Shown: in pieces, positions 54,331-63,702 of the stretch | Numbering within the stretch: the stretch's first letter is position 1 | How the letters are laid out: every line of letters starts with the position of its first letter | Assembly: GCA_963726665.1 (NCBI GenBank) | Contig: CAVSDW010000013.1 | Coordinates: 78,924-142,923, forward strand | Direction: 5' to 3' | From: RPQJ01 sp963726665 | GTDB lineage: Bacteria; Pseudomonadota; Gammaproteobacteria; Steroidobacterales; Steroidobacteraceae | Length of the DNA: 64,000 bases | The notes under the pieces: generated by a model | Seen by the model: only the letters and a program-made list of their open reading frames with translations | What the model was told of the DNA's origin: nothing | Database searches by the model: none | Position numbers and translations under genes: made by a program

Positions 54331-55132
54331 GCGCGACTGGAACGCGGCGACCCTGGGCCAGAAGCTCGCGGCCGCGGCCGGGCTGCTGTTCCTGCATGCG
54401 CCGGTCTGGGTGATCGTGCTCTACGCATTCACGACCGAGGACCGCACATACCAGTTTCCGCCGCCGGGCCTCACGCTGCACTGGTTCCAGGTCGCCTTCG
54501 CCCGCGCGGACATCTGGGCCGCGATGCGCCTCTCGCTCGAAGTCGCAGTCGCGGCCACCGCGCTCGCGCTCGTGCTCGGGACGCTCGCGGCCTTCGCACT
54601 CGCAAAGCGCAGCTTCGCGGGCAAGGAGACGATCTCACTGCTCTTCGTGCTGCCGATCGCGCTGCCCGGCATCCTGACCGGGCTCGCGCTGCTGGTCGGC
54701 ATCCGCACCATCGGCATCGAGCCGAACTTCTGGACCATCGTGGCGGGCCACGCGACCTTCTGCCTCGTGATCGTCTACAACAACGTGGTCGCGCGCCTGC
54801 GGCGCCTGCCGGGCAGCTGGGTGGAGGCTTCCATGGACCTCGGCGCGGACGGCTTCCAGACCTTCCGCTACGTACTGCTGCCGCAGATCGCGAGCGCGCT
54901 GCTCGCGGGCGGCATGCTTGCCTTCGCGCTCTCGTTCGACGAGATCATCGTGACGCTCTTCACCGCGGGGCACCAGCAGACCCTGCCGATCTGGTTCTAC
55001 AGCGAGCTCTTCCGTCCGCGCGAGCGGCCGGTCACCAACGTCGTCGCGGTCGTCGTGATGCTGGTGACGCTCGTGCCCATCGTGCTGGCCTACTACCTGA
55101 CCAAGCCGGACGAACAGGCGCCCGGGGCCTGA
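54320..55132 (+). CDS. polyamine-type ABC transporter permease (PotC-like)
   Basis: This 270-residue, six-helix inner-membrane protein starts at ATG 54320. Its EAA loop reads EASMDLGADGFQTFRYVLLP, and DEIIVTLFTAGHQQTLPIW is a PotC-type motif. It forms the translocation channel with the preceding permease. Confidence 0.92.
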   Translation: MRSRRDWNAATLGQKLAAAAGLLFLHAPVWVIVLYAFTTEDRTYQFPPPGLTLHWFQVAFARADIWAAMRLSLEVAVAATALALVLGTLAAFALAKRSFAGKETISLLFVLPIALPGILTGLALLVGIRTIGIEPNFWTIVAGHATFCLVIVYNNVVARLRRLPGSWVEASMDLGADGFQTFRYVLLPQIASALLAGGMLAFALSFDEIIVTLFTAGHQQTLPIWFYSELFRPRERPVTNVVAVVVMLVTLVPIVLAYYLTKPDEQAPGA

Positions 55133-55163
55133 ACTCCGGCCAGGATTCGACAAGACAGCAATC

Positions 55164-55183
55164 AGGTGCCCGGCACCTATTTT
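55164..55183 (+). terminator. short hairpin AGGTGCC-C-GGCACCT with T-tract
   Basis: AGGTGC CCG GCACCT forms a small stem followed by ATTTTT, between the transporter operon and the dehydrogenase gene. It is a weak intrinsic terminator or REP-like repeat; the patD ribosome site follows. Confidence 0.5.
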
Positions 55184-55197
55184 TCAGCGAGGCTCAA

Positions 55198-56622
55198 ATG
55201 CAAACGAAACTGCTCATCAACGGCAAGCTCGTCGCGGGCGAAGGCAAGGTCGAGGACGTACTGAACCCGGCGACCGGCAAGGTGATCGCGAAGGTCCCCG
55301 AGGCCTCGCGCTCGCAGGTGGACGCCGCCGTGAAGGCCGCCGACGCGGCCTTCGACGGCTGGGCGCGCACGGCGCCGAAGGACCGCGCGACGCTTCTGCT
55401 CAAGCTCGCGGACCGCATCGAGGCCGAGGCCCACGCGTTCGCGAAGCTGGAGTCGCTGAACTGCGGCAAGCCGCTGCCCGCGGCGCTGAACGACGAGATT
55501 CCGGCGGTCGCCGACGTGTTCCGTTTCTTCGCAGGCGCCTGCCGTACGATGACGGGCGCCGTCGCAGGCGAGTACCTCTCCGGATTCACGAGCATGATCC
55601 GGCGCGATCCCGTAGGCGTTGTCGCATCCATTGCGCCGTGGAACTACCCGCTGATGATGGCCGCATGGAAGCTGGGCCCCGCGCTCGCCGCCGGCAATAC
55701 CTGCGTCTTGAAGCCCTCGGAGCAGACGCCGCTCACGGCGCTCAGGCTCGGCGAACTCCTCGCCGAGATCTTCCCAGCCGGCGTGGTCAACATCGTGTGC
55801 GGCCGCGGCCCGTCGGTGGGCGCGCCGCTCACCCGGCACCCCAGGGTGCGGATGATCTCGCTCACCGGCGACGTCGCGACCGGCGCGAAGATCCTCGGCC
55901 AGGCGAGCGACGGCATCAAGCGCACGCACCTCGAGCTCGGCGGCAAGGCGCCGGTGATCGTGTTCGACGACGCCGACATCGAGTCGGTCGTCTCCGGTGT
56001 GCGCACCTTCGGCTACTACAACGCGGGACAGGACTGCACGGCGGCCTGCCGCATCTACGCGGGCTCGAAGGTGTACGACCGGCTGGTGGCGGACCTCTCC
56101 TCCGCCGTCAGCACCATCAAGACCGGGTTGCAGACGGCGAAGGACGTCGAGATGGGCCCGCTCATCAGCGCCGAGCAGCGCAACCGGGTCGCGGGCTTCG
56201 TCTCGCGCGCACGCAAGCAGAAGCACATCGAGGTCACCGCAGGCGGCAAGGCAGGCAGTGGCGGCGGATTCTTCTTCGAGCCGACCGTGATCGCCGGCGC
56301 CCGTCAGTCGGACGAGATCGTGCAGCGCGAGGTGTTCGGTCCAGTGGTCTCGGTGACCCGTTTCAAGGACGCGGACCAGGCGGTGTCCTGGGCGAACGAT
56401 TCGGACTACGGCCTCGCTTCCTCGGTGTGGACACAGGACGTCGGCAAGGCATTGCAGGTCGCGTCGCGGCTGCAGTACGGCTGCACCTGGATCAACACGC
56501 ACTTCATGCTGGTGAGCGAGATGCCGCACGGCGGCCTCAAGCGCTCGGGCTACGGCAAGGACCTCTCGATGTATGCGCTCGAGGACTACACCGTCGTCCG
56601 GCACGTGATGGCTAAATTGTAG
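55198..56622 (+). CDS. patD: gamma-aminobutyraldehyde dehydrogenase
   Basis: This 474-residue aldehyde dehydrogenase starts at ATG 55198. PatD-type motifs are APWNYPLMMAAWKLGPALAA, LTGDVATGAKILGQAS, the Glu of LELGGKAPVIVFDDADIE, catalytic Cys in NAGQDCTAACRIYAG, and the end GGLKRSGYGKDLSMYALEDY. It oxidises 4-aminobutanal to GABA during putrescine catabolism. It follows the polyamine transporter by 65 bp; gabD, 10 kb upstream, would complete conversion to succinate. Betaine-aldehyde dehydrogenase is the alternative. No aminotransferase is present here. Confidence 0.85.
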   Translation: MQTKLLINGKLVAGEGKVEDVLNPATGKVIAKVPEASRSQVDAAVKAADAAFDGWARTAPKDRATLLLKLADRIEAEAHAFAKLESLNCGKPLPAALNDEIPAVADVFRFFAGACRTMTGAVAGEYLSGFTSMIRRDPVGVVASIAPWNYPLMMAAWKLGPALAAGNTCVLKPSEQTPLTALRLGELLAEIFPAGVVNIVCGRGPSVGAPLTRHPRVRMISLTGDVATGAKILGQASDGIKRTHLELGGKAPVIVFDDADIESVVSGVRTFGYYNAGQDCTAACRIYAGSKVYDRLVADLSSAVSTIKTGLQTAKDVEMGPLISAEQRNRVAGFVSRARKQKHIEVTAGGKAGSGGGFFFEPTVIAGARQSDEIVQREVFGPVVSVTRFKDADQAVSWANDSDYGLASSVWTQDVGKALQVASRLQYGCTWINTHFMLVSEMPHGGLKRSGYGKDLSMYALEDYTVVRHVMAKL

Positions 56623-56778
56623 GCTGTCACGTTGCTGTAACGGTCCGCGGGCATCCTGAGTCCCGTCGAGCCAGTTCAGCCCCCGAACACCTCGACGACT
56701 TCGGATCCGGCGAGAGGCAGCGTCAGCCGACACAGGCAGCAAGGACGGACGCAGCAAGTCCTCGATTCGGCCCCGTAC
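56623..56778 (+). ncRNA. candidate structured RNA or leader, unassigned
   Basis: This 156 bp GC-rich stretch between patD and a strong terminator holds no open gene and repeats short words such as GCAGCAAG and CTCGACGA. It is placed as an RNA gene would be, but none of the 4.5S, 6S, RNase P or tmRNA signatures could be confirmed. Low confidence. Confidence 0.25.
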
Positions 56779-56820
56779 GCCGGGGCAGGGAGACCCGCCC
56801 CTGTCCCGGCTTTCTTTTTT
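56779..56820 (+). terminator. rho-independent terminator
   Basis: GCCGGGGCAGGG, a loop AGACCCGC and CCCTGTCCCGGC form an 11-12 bp stem with one wobble, followed by TTTCTTTTTT. Confidence 0.88.
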
Positions 56821-56866
56821 CAACCCTCGTGTTCGCCATCCGCTGTCCGACAGCGCGAACGGCGCG

Positions 56867-57760
56867 TCACTCGACCTCCGCGAGCAGCCGCTCGATCATG
56901 TCCTCGGCCTGCCTGCGATAGCCGCCGCCGAACAGGTTGAAGTGGTTGAGCACGTGGTAGAGGTTGTAGAGCGGAACACGCTCGGCGGCACCTGCCTCGA
57001 GGGGCCACGCGGCTTCGTACGCTCCGTAGAACGCACGGCCGTATCCGCCGAAGAGCCGCGTCATGGCGATGTCCGCCTCACGGTCGCCGTAGTAGACGGC
57101 CGGGTCGAAGATCACCGGATTGCCGGCGGAATCTTCGGCGTGATTTCCTGCCCAGAGGTCGCCGTGCAACAGCGCGGGAACGGGCGTGTGCCCGCCGAGC
57201 AGCGCCGGGACGCACTCGCAGAGCCGCCGACCCCGGTCGAGCAGCCGGCCACGGTGACCACCCGCCTCGACGATGTCGAGTTGGAGGCCCAGGCGTTGGG
57301 CCGCATAGAAGCGGGCCCAGTCGGCGTCGGGCTCATTCGTCTGTTCCGTGAGCCCGATGGTGTTGGTGCGGTGCCAGCCGAAGTTGGCACTCGTCGCCCG
57401 ATGCTGTTCGGCAAGCAGTTCACCGAGACGAGCCTCACTGCGGGGTGTCGGCGACACGAGTCCGATCCACTCGAGCGCGAGCCACGCGCGATTCGACGCC
57501 ACGCCGGCACCGAGCACGCGCGGCACCCGGATCGCGCCAGCCGACTCGAGCGCGCGCAGTCCGTCCGCCTCCGCATCGAATGCCCAGGCCCGGTCGGCGC
57601 CTGCGACCTTGACGAACATCGGGCCCGCGTCGCTTAGCCAACGCAGGCACGCGCTGACGCTGCCGCCCGAGACGGCTTCGTCCGGAGCGGACGCGAGCTT
57701 CTGACCCGTTTTCGCCGAGATGGCCTGGGCGAGGTCGTGCCAGTGAGCGCTTCGGTTCAC
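56867..57760 (-). CDS. fructosamine kinase family protein
   Basis: This 297-residue protein starts at GTG 57760. Kinase-like motifs include PMFVKVAGADRAWAFDAEAD, the catalytic loop PALLHGDLWAGNHAEDSAGN and the metal-site Asp in FDPAVYYGDREADIAMTRL. It ends YNLYHVLNHFNLFGGGYRRQ. It phosphorylates ketosamines on glycated proteins or small molecules. It is divergent from ybaK. Confidence 0.92.
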   Translation of the reverse strand: MNRSAHWHDLAQAISAKTGQKLASAPDEAVSGGSVSACLRWLSDAGPMFVKVAGADRAWAFDAEADGLRALESAGAIRVPRVLGAGVASNRAWLALEWIGLVSPTPRSEARLGELLAEQHRATSANFGWHRTNTIGLTEQTNEPDADWARFYAAQRLGLQLDIVEAGGHRGRLLDRGRRLCECVPALLGGHTPVPALLHGDLWAGNHAEDSAGNPVIFDPAVYYGDREADIAMTRLFGGYGRAFYGAYEAAWPLEAGAAERVPLYNLYHVLNHFNLFGGGYRRQAEDMIERLLAEVE

Positions 57761-57907
57761 GCGCTCATCTTCGCAGAAGATGCCGGCGCAGTGTCCAGCG
57801 GCACGGTCGGGGTGCGGCATCGGCTCGTCGAGGCAGCCGTCCGCCACCCTCCTGCCCGCACTTCATTAGAATGCGTGAGCAGTCTCCTGCACCCCGACCA
57901 CCGGCCC

Positions 57908-58399
57908 ATGTCCAAGCCCCAACGCGTCAGCGAAACCCCCGCCGTGGCCTTCCTCAAGGCCCACGGTGTGGACTACACCGAGCACGTCTACGAGTACGTC
58001 GAGCACGGCGGCGCGCAGCACAGCGCCGAGGTGCTGGGGCTCGATCCATTCACCGTGGTCAAGACGCTCGTGATGCAGGACGAGAAGCGATCGCCGCTGA
58101 TCGTGCTGATGCACGGCAACCGCACCGTCTCGACCAAGAACCTGGCCCGGCAGATCGGCGTCAAGTCGGTCGAACCCTGCACGCCGGAGACGGCGAACCG
58201 CCACAGCGGCTACCTCGTGGGTGGCACCTCACCGTTCGGGACCCGCAAGAAGATGCCGGTCTACATCGAGCGCAGCATCCTCGAGTTGCCGAAGATCTGC
58301 ATCAACGGCGGCCGGCGAGGTTACCTGGTCGGAATTGCGCCGGAGGTCTGTGTGCGACTGCTCGATGCGCAGCCCGTGGACTGCGCGCTGGACACCTGA
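57908..58399 (+). CDS. ybaK: Cys-tRNA(Pro)/Cys-tRNA(Cys) deacylase YbaK
   Basis: This 163-residue protein starts at ATG 57908. It has the YbaK/ProX-type editing fold: HGVDYTEHVYEYVEHGGAQH, the catalytic Lys in FTVVKTLVMQ, YLVGGTSPFGTRKKMPVYIE and a final INGGRRGYLVGIAPEV. It hydrolyses mischarged Cys-tRNA(Pro). The start was chosen because it fits the family's usual length. Confidence 0.93.
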   Translation: MSKPQRVSETPAVAFLKAHGVDYTEHVYEYVEHGGAQHSAEVLGLDPFTVVKTLVMQDEKRSPLIVLMHGNRTVSTKNLARQIGVKSVEPCTPETANRHSGYLVGGTSPFGTRKKMPVYIERSILELPKICINGGRRGYLVGIAPEVCVRLLDAQPVDCALDT

Positions 58400-58545
58400 T
58401 CGGCCGGACGAGGCCTGCCGGGTCGCGGAAAGCAGACGTTCGCGAATGGGTCAAGACGGCCAGGAGCGGAGCTCGCCTTATGCCGCACATGGCCGTATAA
58501 AAGCGCGATCTAAAGGCTGTTGGGCCGCGCACAGAGGGCAGCACC

Positions 58546-58906
58546 ATGCTCACCAGGTTCTTGCCACTGCGATGCAGTTCGGATTCACGTTGCAAGAAGG
58601 CCGCGGCAGCTTACGAGCTGCAACTGCTCAATCTGTCGCCGCCAGGCTGGGCTTTGGGGTTACTACGAGCCAAGCCAAGTGAAGATCACGGCTCCGCAAG
58701 GGAGCCGTCGACCGCTACGTGTGGGGCGATAAGTGTCTTGCGCTATGTAGATGCGCAAATGTGGCTGCGACGATTGGCGACCAGCGCGGGGCGGAAAGCG
58801 GATGGGGATCAACTTCCGCAACTTCATCCGTCAGTCATGAGACAACTCGGATCGTAGATTGATGGCCGGAGACCTGGCAATTCCTGGACGAAGCGGCGCC
58901 CCGTAG
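58546..58906 (+). pseudogene. GFA-family (glutathione-dependent formaldehyde-activating) protein, decayed
   Basis: Pieces in different frames reassemble to a GFA zinc protein: GSCHCDAVRIHV, LTSCNCSICRRQAGLWGYYE, YVWGDKCLALCRCAN, MGINFRNFIRQ and WQFLDEAAPR. At least three single-base shifts break it between ATG 58546 and 58906. The zinc cysteines (CHC, CNCSIC) are still readable. The original protein would be about 120 residues. Codon use looks like that of the neighbours, so decay is recent or the sequence is faulty. Confidence 0.8.
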
Positions 58907-59032
58907 TGCTGGCAGCGCGTGTGCGGCCTGAACGTTAACGAACGGCTGCTTCGGGTCGTTCTCTGCCCTCGGACGTCACTTTCGGTCGCCGATGAGATGC
59001 GCTTGTAAAGTAGACACGGTTTGGACCGCGGC

Positions 59033-60160
59033 ATGATCATCACCATAGAACAACTGCGTCGCTACGCCGTCGCGCGATCGCTGTTTCGGCCGACGACGCT
59101 CGGTCGAGCCATCACCAGGCTTGGGTTTGTGCAGGCCGATCCGATCCGCGCGCCGGCACGTGCGCAGGACCTCACGTTGCGTCACCGCGTGATCGGACTA
59201 CCGTGCAGGCGATCTAGAGCGTCGATATCCGCGATCGACGCTGGAGGAGGACTTTTTCGTCAACTACGGGTTTCTGCCGCGCGCGCACAGTGAATTGATG
59301 CACCCTCGCACCGCACGGCGGGCGTGGACGGCACGGCGACGGCGGCAGGCGGATGAGGTGCTCGGGTTCATTCGGGAACGCGGTGCGGTGCATCCGCGCG
59401 AGGTCGACGCCCATTTCGCGCATGGCAAGGTGACCAACTGGTGCGGCGGCTCATCGAACGCCAGCACACACCTGCTGGACGACAGCACTACGCGGGCTCT
59501 TGCGCGTCGCACGCCGCGACGGTGGAACCCGGGTGTACGCCGTGCGGAGGCCCCCGGTTCATTGCCGCAGGACGAGCCGCGATTGCCGAGCGGATGGACG
59601 CGCTCGTGGACAGCGTGGTGAACAAATACGCTCCCCTGCCCGCAAGCAGCCTCGGTCGCCTGCTGAGCCGGTTGTGCCACGGCGTGCCTCAGTGGCGGGC
59701 GCGGCGGGCTGCGGCATTGGCGCGCGCGAAACACCGGCTTGCGCATGCGCGGGTCGGGCGCGGAGACTGGTACTGGCCAGCCACGGAGAAATCCCGCTTC
59801 GCGCCGCTGGCGCCCGGAGGACGCCGTGCGGCTCCTCACGCCGTTCGATCCGATCGTGCACGACCGCGACGATTCGAGAGCTTCTGGGGGTGGCAGACCG
59901 GTTCGAGGCGTACACGCCGGCGTCCGAAGCGGAAACTGGGCTACTACGCGCTGCCGTTGCTGTGGCGCGACCGGGTCGTCGGCCGGGGCAATGTCTCGGT
60001 CGAAGACGGTTCGCTCAGGAGTCCATTCGGCTACAGCACCGGCGTCGAGCCCAGCGACCCCGCGTTTCGCAAGGGACTCATGGCCGAGCTCGAGCGAATG
60101 CGGGTGTTTCTCGGGATCGAGCGGACGCCGGGCAGGATGGCGGGCGGTAGTGCGCGGTGA
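59033..60160 (+). pseudogene. YcaQ-family crosslink-repair DNA glycosylase, decayed
   Basis: ATG 59033 opens MIITIEQLRRYAVARSLFRP and, across several frames, the winged-helix YcaQ/HTH_42 domain can be read: LGFVQADPIRAPARAQDLTL, YPRSTLEEDFFVNYGFLPRA, EVDAHFAHGKVTNW, RVARRDGGTRVYAV, DWYWPATE, DAVRLLTPFDPIVHDRD, KRKLGYYALPLLWRDRVVG, and GNVSVEDGSLRS. At least four frame changes occur. An intact protein would have about 380 residues and remove crosslinked bases. It follows a decayed GFA gene. Confidence 0.82.
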
Positions 60161-60196
60161 CATGCACCGCGAATTCAAGAAACTGGGCGGTCGCTG

Positions 60197-61723
60197 CTAC
60201 GTACCAGGACGCTGGAAACTACCTGGTTGTTTTCCCAGTTCGTACAAGTACTCGACAAAGGACATGACCGCGCCGTCCCAGCCATCAATATTGGGGTTGG
60301 TGGATTCAATTACGAAATACTCGTTCGGCGCGTGCGCACCACTGCCGTGGCCGAGGCCAAAGTGCCCGGAAGCAAGGTTCAGCGGCGGGCCGGTAAAGAC
60401 GTACCCTGGATAGGAACCTGCATTTCGTGGCCAGATCAGCGGGTTGATTCCGTCCCGCTTCAGCACCGCAATCTGCGCCTGGATCAGCGGTGCATCCAGA
60501 GGCGTGCTCGTCGGGTCGTAGCCGCCGGACATGGTCACCTCGATGTCGCCAAATCCGTGATTGACGAGATGGGCTTTCAGGGCCGCCAGCGCGGCATCCG
60601 CCGTCATGCCCGGCACGAGTCGGAAATCCAGTTTCGCCGTTGCGCTGTGCGGCAACACCGTCTTGCCACCCGGCCCGGTATAGCCGCCGACCAGGCCTTC
60701 AATATTGACGGTGGGCTGCGACACCAGTCGCTCGAGCGCCTGCTCGAACGGCAGGTCATCGATCCACACCTTGGTGCTGAACTGCTGCTTCATCTGCGCT
60801 TCACTGCGGCGGGCGGCGGCTTCGGCGATCATCGCCTTCTCCGCGGCTGACACCGGCAACGGCTTGGGGTAGTTGTCGATGGTGATCGTGTTGCCGTCGG
60901 CGGAGACCAGGGTATTGAGGGCATGCACCAGGTGCCAGGCCGGGCTGTCGATCATGGCCTTGAGCGAGGAGTGGACGTCCTTGCCCGGGCCGCGGCCCCA
61001 TTTTTCGCCGCTGGCGGTCAGTTGGACTTCCATGATTCCCTTGGCGCCGAGGCTGACGGTCACGATGCCGTCCAGGTCCTGCGAGGCCGAGGGCATGAAC
61101 ACACCCACCGTTCCAGCCAATGCCTTCTGCACTTCGGGCCGGCGCGCGATCTGGCCGATGTGCGGCGAGCCGATTTCTTCCTCGCCCTCCGCGACCAGCA
61201 CCAGGTTGACCGGCATCTTCCTGCCGGCGCCTCGAATCGCGTGCAAGGCCGCGATGAAGGCGGCTTCCGGCCCCTTCTGGTTGACCGCGCCACGGCCGAC
61301 GATCGCCTTGCCCAGTCCCGGCTTGTCCACCAGCAGTGCCTCGAGAGGCGGTGAAGACCACTCCGCCGGGTCGAACTGCTTTACGTCGTACATGAAATAC
61401 AGGCCGACCGTGCGTGCCGCGCCCGCATCCAGCGTGGCGAACACCCCCGGCTTGCCGTCGGTGTCGATGATCGTTGCCTGCTGGAATCCGGCGTCCTTGA
61501 GCAGCTTGACCACGTACTCCGCTCCGGCCGGATAACCGCGATCTTCCGCCGCAATCGACGGCAAGTGGATCCATTCCTGCAGTCGCTTCACCCCCTCATC
61601 GTGCTGTTTCGCAATCACGGCCTTGATGTCGCTGAAGTCGGCTTTGGCCGACCAGGCGGGTTGGTTTGCGAGCAGGCCGGTGGCAACTGCCACAGTCGCT
61701 ACAAGGACCGATTTTGGATTCAT
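60197..61723 (-). CDS. M20/M28-type secreted peptidase with degenerate metal site
   Basis: This 508-residue protein starts at ATG 61723 with a signal peptide (VAVATGLLANQPAWS) and has the M20 (CNDP dipeptidase-like) fold: EWIHLPSIAAEDRG, GRGAVNQKG, AEGEEEIGSP, KDVHSSLKAMIDSPAWH and SGAHAPNEYF. Compared with active family members, metal ligands change at Met111 (usual His in HxDV), Asn148 (usual bridging Asp) and about Ser212 (usual Asp). The catalytic Glu pair 181-182 and both His elsewhere persist. It may be a pseudo-enzyme or use another metal. Periplasmic. Confidence 0.85.
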   Translation of the reverse strand: MNPKSVLVATVAVATGLLANQPAWSAKADFSDIKAVIAKQHDEGVKRLQEWIHLPSIAAEDRGYPAGAEYVVKLLKDAGFQQATIIDTDGKPGVFATLDAGAARTVGLYFMYDVKQFDPAEWSSPPLEALLVDKPGLGKAIVGRGAVNQKGPEAAFIAALHAIRGAGRKMPVNLVLVAEGEEEIGSPHIGQIARRPEVQKALAGTVGVFMPSASQDLDGIVTVSLGAKGIMEVQLTASGEKWGRGPGKDVHSSLKAMIDSPAWHLVHALNTLVSADGNTITIDNYPKPLPVSAAEKAMIAEAAARRSEAQMKQQFSTKVWIDDLPFEQALERLVSQPTVNIEGLVGGYTGPGGKTVLPHSATAKLDFRLVPGMTADAALAALKAHLVNHGFGDIEVTMSGGYDPTSTPLDAPLIQAQIAVLKRDGINPLIWPRNAGSYPGYVFTGPPLNLASGHFGLGHGSGAHAPNEYFVIESTNPNIDGWDGAVMSFVEYLYELGKQPGSFQRPGT

Positions 61724-61917
61724 CGCTGTTCCCGTGTGGGCATCGAATGGGATGGATGCTGTGATAGTGCCCAAGTCCGTTGAAGAAATACATTGCTGGC
61801 GCAGTGCATCCCGCTTGCGTCGGCCTTCACTAGAGCCGCACCTCGGACGCGCGGCGTAGACTAGGCATCGTCAAGACAGGCGCAACCGCCCCTGCGGCCG
61901 CCCGGAGTCACTGAATC

Positions 61918-63702
61918 ATGCTGCTCTTCAATCCCTCCGCCTACGACGCTGCTCATTACGACGAGCCGACTCGCCGCGCACTGCTGGCCGTGCGCCGCTT
62001 CTTCGAGGCCAAGGGTCACGCAGTCCTGAAGGCGGAAAGCCACGACGCGACCTGGTATGACGATTTCCTGGAGATGATCGCCCGCGAAGGCGTCTTCGCC
62101 CGGTTCGGCACGCCGGCCGCGGTCGGACAGTTGACCGGCGGAACCGACGCGACGACTGCCCGCTGGGACACCGCACGCAACAACGACCTGAGCCAGCTGC
62201 TTGCCTGGTATTCGCTCGAGCACTGGTACGCCTGGCAGGTCACCGTGCTGGGCCTGGGGCCGGTCTGGACGAGCGGGAATGAGGAGGCCAAGCGTCTGGT
62301 CGGCGAGTTGCTCGCGCAGGGCGGACTGTTCGCTTTCGGACTCTCGGAGCGCGAACACGGGGCCGACATCTACTCCACCGACATGGTGCTGACCCAGGAC
62401 GGCAGCGGCTGGCGCGCCAGCGGCGGGAAGTACTACATCGGCAATGGCAACTGCGCCGCCCGCGTGTCGGTGTTCGGCCGCGTGCAGCGCCCGGAGGGAC
62501 CGTCGGCCAATCCCGCCGACGATTACCTGTTCTTCCTGGCCGACCCGAAGCACCCCGGATACACGCTCGTGCAGAATGTCGTGCACGGCCAGATGTATGT
62601 TTCGGAATTCCGGCTTAACGATTACCCCGTGACCCCAGCCGACGTGCTGCACACGGGCAAGGCCGCGTGGGATGCGGCGCTCGCCACCGTGAATGTCGGC
62701 AAGGTGCAGCTCGCCTGGGCCAGCATCGGCATCGCCGAGCATGCATTCGTCGAGGCGATCCAGCACGCCCACCGCAGGGTGCTCTACGGCACGCGCGTCA
62801 CGGATTTTCCGCACGTGCGGCGACTGCTGGCCGACGCCTACGTACGACTGGTCGCGATGAAACTCTACAGCGCTCGCTGCTCGGATTACGAGCGCAGCGC
62901 CTCACCCGAGGACCGCCGCTTCCTGCTCTACAACCCCATCGCGAAGATGAAGGTCACCAGCGAGGGTGAGCGGGTGGTCGATCTCCTCTGGGAAGTGATC
63001 GCGGCGAAAGGATTCGAAAAGGACACGTACTTCGAGCAGGCGACCCGCCACATCCGCACGCTGCCGAAACTGGAGGGGACCGTCCACGTCAATCTCGCGC
63101 TGGTGCTCAAGTTCCTGCCGGCCTTTGCCGCGGCAGGGATCGGACAGGGCGTGAAGTACGCGCCGGTGCCGGTGCGGCTCGACCCCGCCGACGACACCTT
63201 CCTGTTCGCACAGGGGCCCGCGAGCGGCCTGTCGCGCATCGGCTTCCCCGACTGGCGCGGCGCCTTCGCGCGGTTCTCGCACCTGCCGAACGTCGCGACC
63301 TTCATCAGCCAGGTGCAGGCCTTCGGACAACTGATGGCCACGGCAGCGCCGCGCGGGGAGCAGGCCAAGGACCTCGATTTCCTGCTCAACATCGGGCAGA
63401 TCTTCACCCAGGTCGTCTATGCGCAACTGGTTGCAGAAGCCGCCGCCCTCGCAATCGACGGCGCACCGGGCGGGACACGCGCCGGAACCACCGCCGCCTG
63501 CGCAGGTCTCGACGAGAACCATGTCGACCGGATGTTTGGCGTGTTCGTGCAGGACCTGAGCGAGTATGCGGTTGCAGTGCACGGGCAGGCGTCGGCCACC
63601 AAGGAGCAACAGGCCGGGGCCATGGCGCTCATCCGTCGTGCATCGGCCGATCCGGCGGCGGCGGCCAGGTTGCACGCCGAAGTTGTCTCTTACGCAGGCT
63701 GA
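61918..63702 (+). CDS. acyl-CoA dehydrogenase family protein
   Basis: This 594-residue protein starts at ATG 61918. It has the acyl-CoA dehydrogenase scaffold with an FAD- and substrate-binding middle (GLSEREHGADIYSTDMVLTQ, KYYIGNGNCAARVSVFG) and a long helical C-terminus (AKMKVTSEGERVVDLLWEVI), longer than classical enzymes. It oxidises acyl-CoA thioesters to enoyl-CoA with an electron-transfer flavoprotein. No CoA ligase or ETF neighbours are present. The exact substrate is unknown. Confidence 0.85.
   Translation: MLLFNPSAYDAAHYDEPTRRALLAVRRFFEAKGHAVLKAESHDATWYDDFLEMIAREGVFARFGTPAAVGQLTGGTDATTARWDTARNNDLSQLLAWYSLEHWYAWQVTVLGLGPVWTSGNEEAKRLVGELLAQGGLFAFGLSEREHGADIYSTDMVLTQDGSGWRASGGKYYIGNGNCAARVSVFGRVQRPEGPSANPADDYLFFLADPKHPGYTLVQNVVHGQMYVSEFRLNDYPVTPADVLHTGKAAWDAALATVNVGKVQLAWASIGIAEHAFVEAIQHAHRRVLYGTRVTDFPHVRRLLADAYVRLVAMKLYSARCSDYERSASPEDRRFLLYNPIAKMKVTSEGERVVDLLWEVIAAKGFEKDTYFEQATRHIRTLPKLEGTVHVNLALVLKFLPAFAAAGIGQGVKYAPVPVRLDPADDTFLFAQGPASGLSRIGFPDWRGAFARFSHLPNVATFISQVQAFGQLMATAAPRGEQAKDLDFLLNIGQIFTQVVYAQLVAEAAALAIDGAPGGTRAGTTAACAGLDENHVDRMFGVFVQDLSEYAVAVHGQASATKEQQAGAMALIRRASADPAAAARLHAEVVSYAG

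Noticed and set aside
56700..56780. 4.5S SRP RNA
   Set aside because: Only GTCAG and GGCAGCA are present; the GGAA-type tetraloop and the complementary flanks are lacking.
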